From positions 15,001 through 75,936 of the forward strand of contig CAUYUJ010022414.1 in the NCBI GenBank assembly GCA_963575745.1: a stretch of DNA of 60,936 nucleotides, in the 5' to 3' direction. The translations under genes were made by a program, and so were the position numbers. The notes beneath the pieces are model-generated. The model did no database searches. It saw only the letters and a list, made by a program, of their open reading frames with translations, and was not told the origin of the DNA. The DNA is from Prorocentrum cordatum. Its lineage: Eukaryota > Sar > Dinophyceae > Prorocentrales > Prorocentraceae. Shown here piece after piece: positions 58,690-60,936 of this stretch (within the stretch, counting starts at the first letter, position 1; the number at the start of each line of letters is the position of its first letter).

Positions 58690-58935
58690 TGGTAATGTAT
58701 CGGAGGGAGGTGAGGGGGTGAGATCGCAGTGAAACACGGAGACCCCCCACCGGGAAATCGGTTTCGGTTTCGTGTTCGTGCCGTGCGTGCGGGCGAGGCG
58801 AAGCTGCCCGTGATCCTCCTGTAGCCAGGCCGAAGTAGGAGCGAAAGCCCGCTTCCCGTCCGCCGGTGGCCGGGAGGTGTCCCCCAGTTGGGCCGGGCGG
58901 TGTCCGGGGTGTCCCGGGTGGTGTCCCGGGCATTT

Positions 58936-59384
58936 GATTTCAATTCGGGGGCGGCAAAGAGGGGGGTGATGATTAGGGGGGGGTGTATATCATGGCGTGG
59001 GCCATGATATTTCCCCAGATCTCATGGCGCCTCTTCTTATTCCCTTACGTCCCTGGCCCCCCCGATGGGCTGCGCACATGCCGCCGGTCATGATTTGCAC
59101 CCCCCCCTCTTGGACACCCCCCGCCTCTTGGCCGCTCCCGATGAATCCCCCCCAACCTCCTTATCGCCCGCAGGTCGGTGTGTTCCAGTGCCCGGCCCTG
59201 CAGCCCCTTCCCTGCAGTCTGGCGCCCCGCAGGGGCCTCTCCCTCGCGCGCGGCTGCGCGAGCGGGTCGCGGCTGCACGGCCGGCGCGGCGGGGGGCCTC
59301 CTCCCGCCAGGGGGCCCGGGCACGCAGTAGGCCCGCCGCGTGAAAGAGCGGGGAAGAGGGGGAGGAGGAGGAGGAGAGGCCCCA
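58936..59384. other. No gene recognised
   Basis: C/G-rich DNA with a short palindrome at 58988-59012 (ATATCATGGCGTGGGCCATG, ATAT). Frames on both strands lack motifs. Confidence 0.4.
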
Positions 59385-59580
59385 GACATGGTCGCGCCGC
59401 GAAACAGAAAAAATTCGGACGCGGGGTTTCGGGCCCCTTTCGGCCTCGGGGGGCCCTCGCCGGGCCTCGGGACCGGCACGAAACGACTCGGGATGGAAAG
59501 GCGGTCTTGGGGAAAGGGTCGGGACTTTCAGGGACCCCGTATTGAAAAAATCATGACGTCGCATGGCTGGAGGAGGAGGA
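59385..59580 (+). repeat. Dispersed foldback family B, last copy
   Basis: CATGGTCGCGCCG, TTTCGGCCTCGGGGGGCCCT, CGGGCCTCGGGACCGGCACG, GGGAAAGGGTCGGGACTTTC and ATCATGACGTCGCATGGCTG in family order, followed by a GGA tract (59568-59612). Confidence 0.8.
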
Positions 59581-59611
59581 AGAGGAGGAGGAGGAGGAGG
59601 AGGAGGAGGAG

Positions 59612-59760
59612 CCGTACGGTAGGGTCGCGTCGTATCGATTGGCGGCGACCCCGCCGCCGTCGTTCAACGTGGAGGGCCGCCGGCGACCCAGAATCAGTCG
59701 ATTTAGGAGGATCTGACGTCTCGGGAACGGCCGATCTTTCAAGGTTGAGCGTGATCGTTT
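59612..59760 (+). repeat. Dispersed repeat F, copy 2
   Basis: GGCGGCGACCCCGCCGCCGT, CGACCCAGAATCAGTCGATT and GATCTGACGTCTCGGGAACG align with copy 1 at 58090-58260. Confidence 0.75.
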
Positions 59761-59944
59761 TTTATTCATTGCTTTGCCGATCGGCGCTGGCCCTCGCAGC
59801 CGCCCCCCTTCCCCCCCCATGGAGTGGATCTTGATTCCCAACCATCCTGTGGTGTTGGGTCCTCGTTTTGAAGAGACGGTGGCCCGCGTCTCCTCTCCTC
59901 CTCTCCTCCTCCCCCTCCTTGCGTTTCACCCACCCAGCACAGCG

Positions 59945-60936
59945 TTTCGTAGCCCCATAGGGAGCTCCACCGAAGGCGCCAGTGGCAGGGTTCGCATGGC
60001 GGCCTCGGGCCATTTCGGCACACCCCTCACGAGGATCGTGGCCCCATAGGGAGCTCCACCGAAGGCGCCAGTGGCAGGGTTCGCATGGCGGCCTCGGGCC
60101 ATTTCGGCACACCCCTCACGAGGACCGTGGCCCCACTGGAGCTCCACCGAAGGCGCCAGTGGCAGGGTTCGCATGGCGGCCTCGGGCCATTTCGGCACAC
60201 CCCTCACGACGATCGTAGACCCATAAGGGAGCTCCACCGAAGGCGCCAGTGGCAGGGTTCGCATGGCGGCCTCGGGCCATTTCGGCACACCCCTCACGAG
60301 GATCGTGGCCCCATAGGGAGCTCCACCGAAGGCGCCAGTGGCAGGGTTCGCATGGCGGCCTCGGGCCATTTCGGCACACCCCTCACGAGGATCGTGGCCC
60401 CATAGGGAGCTCCACCGAAGGCGCCAGTGGCAGGGTTCGCATGGCGGCCTCGGGCCATTTCGGCACACCCCTCACGAGGATCGTGGCCCCATAGGGAGCT
60501 CCACCGAAGGCCCAGTGGCAGGGTTCGCATGGCGGCCTCGGGCCATTTCGGCACACCCCTCACGAGGATCGTGGCCCCATAGGGAGCTCCACCGAAGGCC
60601 CCCAGTGGCAGGGTTCGCATGGCGGCCTCGGGCCATTTCGGCACACCCCTCACGAGGATCGTGGCCCCATAGGGAGCTCCACCGAAGGCGCCAGTGGCAG
60701 GGTTCGCATGGCGGCCTCGGGCCATTTCGGCACACCCCTCACGAGGATCGTGGCCCCATAGGGAGCTCCACCGAAGGCGCCAGTGGCAGGGTTCGCATGG
60801 CGGCCTCGGGCCATTTCGGCACACCCCTCACGAGGACCCCTCCCCCACCGGTGGCCCCATGGAGCTCCACCGAAGGCGCCAGCTGGCCAGGGTTCGCATG
60901 GCGGCCTCGGGCCATTTCGGCACACCCCTCACGAGG
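59945..60936 (-). repeat. Tandem array, 89 bp unit, 11 copies, open at the right edge
   Basis: TTCGCATGGCGGCC recurs at 59991, 60080, 60168, 60258, 60347, 60436, 60524, 60614, 60703, 60792 and 60893 (spacings 88-90, last 101). The core GTGGCCCCATAGGGAGCTCC, ACCGAAGGCGCCAGTGGCAG is the reverse complement of the core of the array at 25425-25836. The unit length is not a multiple of three, so the long frames on both strands are artefacts. Confidence 0.95.

Larger units (their letters stand above)
56720..58935. repeat. Large inverted repeat, arms about 220 bp
   Basis: Arm 1 (56720-56945) contains GCTTCGCCTCGCCCGCCCGC, ACGGCACGCACGAACACGAA, ACCGAAACCGATTTCCCGGT and GATCTCACCCCCTCACCTCC. Arm 2 (58690-58935) is their reverse complement (GGAGGTGAGGGGGTGAGATC, ACCGGGAAATCGGTTTCGGT, TTCGTGTTCGTGCCGTGCGT, GCGGGCGAGGCGAAGC). 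The enclosed 1.75 kb has no transposase. Confidence 0.8.

Noticed and set aside
59926-60824. Repeat protein on the minus strand
   Set aside because: The 89 bp unit is not a multiple of three and all frames stay open by composition; it is a satellite array.

Overview
The window reads as nuclear DNA of a dinoflagellate. It is GC-rich and crowded with retrotransposons, foldback elements and triplet microsatellites. It also carries two relict copies of the dinoflagellate spliced leader (positions 6400-6418 and 26945-26965). No tRNA, rRNA or confident host gene was found. A 100-base N run (25837-25936) is an assembly gap.

Layout. 3-4619: an uninterrupted LINE protein (endonuclease, reverse transcriptase, zinc finger, RNase H), open at the left edge. 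4.6-19.5 kb: noncoding DNA with foldback elements (families A, B and C), GGA/TCC and GAT triplet tracts, a 102-109 bp tandem array and a few weak protein-like stretches. 19.6-24.8 kb: a second LINE (coiled-coil/RRM-like ORF1; broken endonuclease-RT ORF2). 25.4-26.9 kb: tandem arrays around the gap. 26.9-32.6 kb: a third LINE whose ORF1 starts two bases after a spliced-leader copy and whose endonuclease carries a palindromic insertion. 32.6-37.0 kb: foldback repeats, a pyrimidine-rich stretch and a minisatellite. 37011-53074: a complete 16.06 kb Ty1/copia LTR retrotransposon with 252 bp LTRs, a perfect 5 bp target duplication and an initiator-tRNA primer site. 53.1-60.9 kb: microsatellites, minisatellites, foldback elements and an 89 bp tandem array running off the right edge.

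The most notable locus is the copia element. Beyond Gag, protease, integrase, RT and RNase H it encodes a Tpt1/KptA-like RNA 2'-phosphotransferase domain, a RING-H2 finger, a methyltransferase-like Rossmann segment and a further unrecognised domain. Its sense strand is also seeded with at least 31 small hairpins of one design: a 5 bp stem whose middle two pairs covary, closed by a GNRA tetraloop. They occur in several reading frames and in the 3' untranslated region, so they look like an RNA-level system rather than a protein motif. A retroelement carrying an RNA-repair enzyme and a dispersed set of tetraloop hairpins is the best candidate here for an undescribed system.
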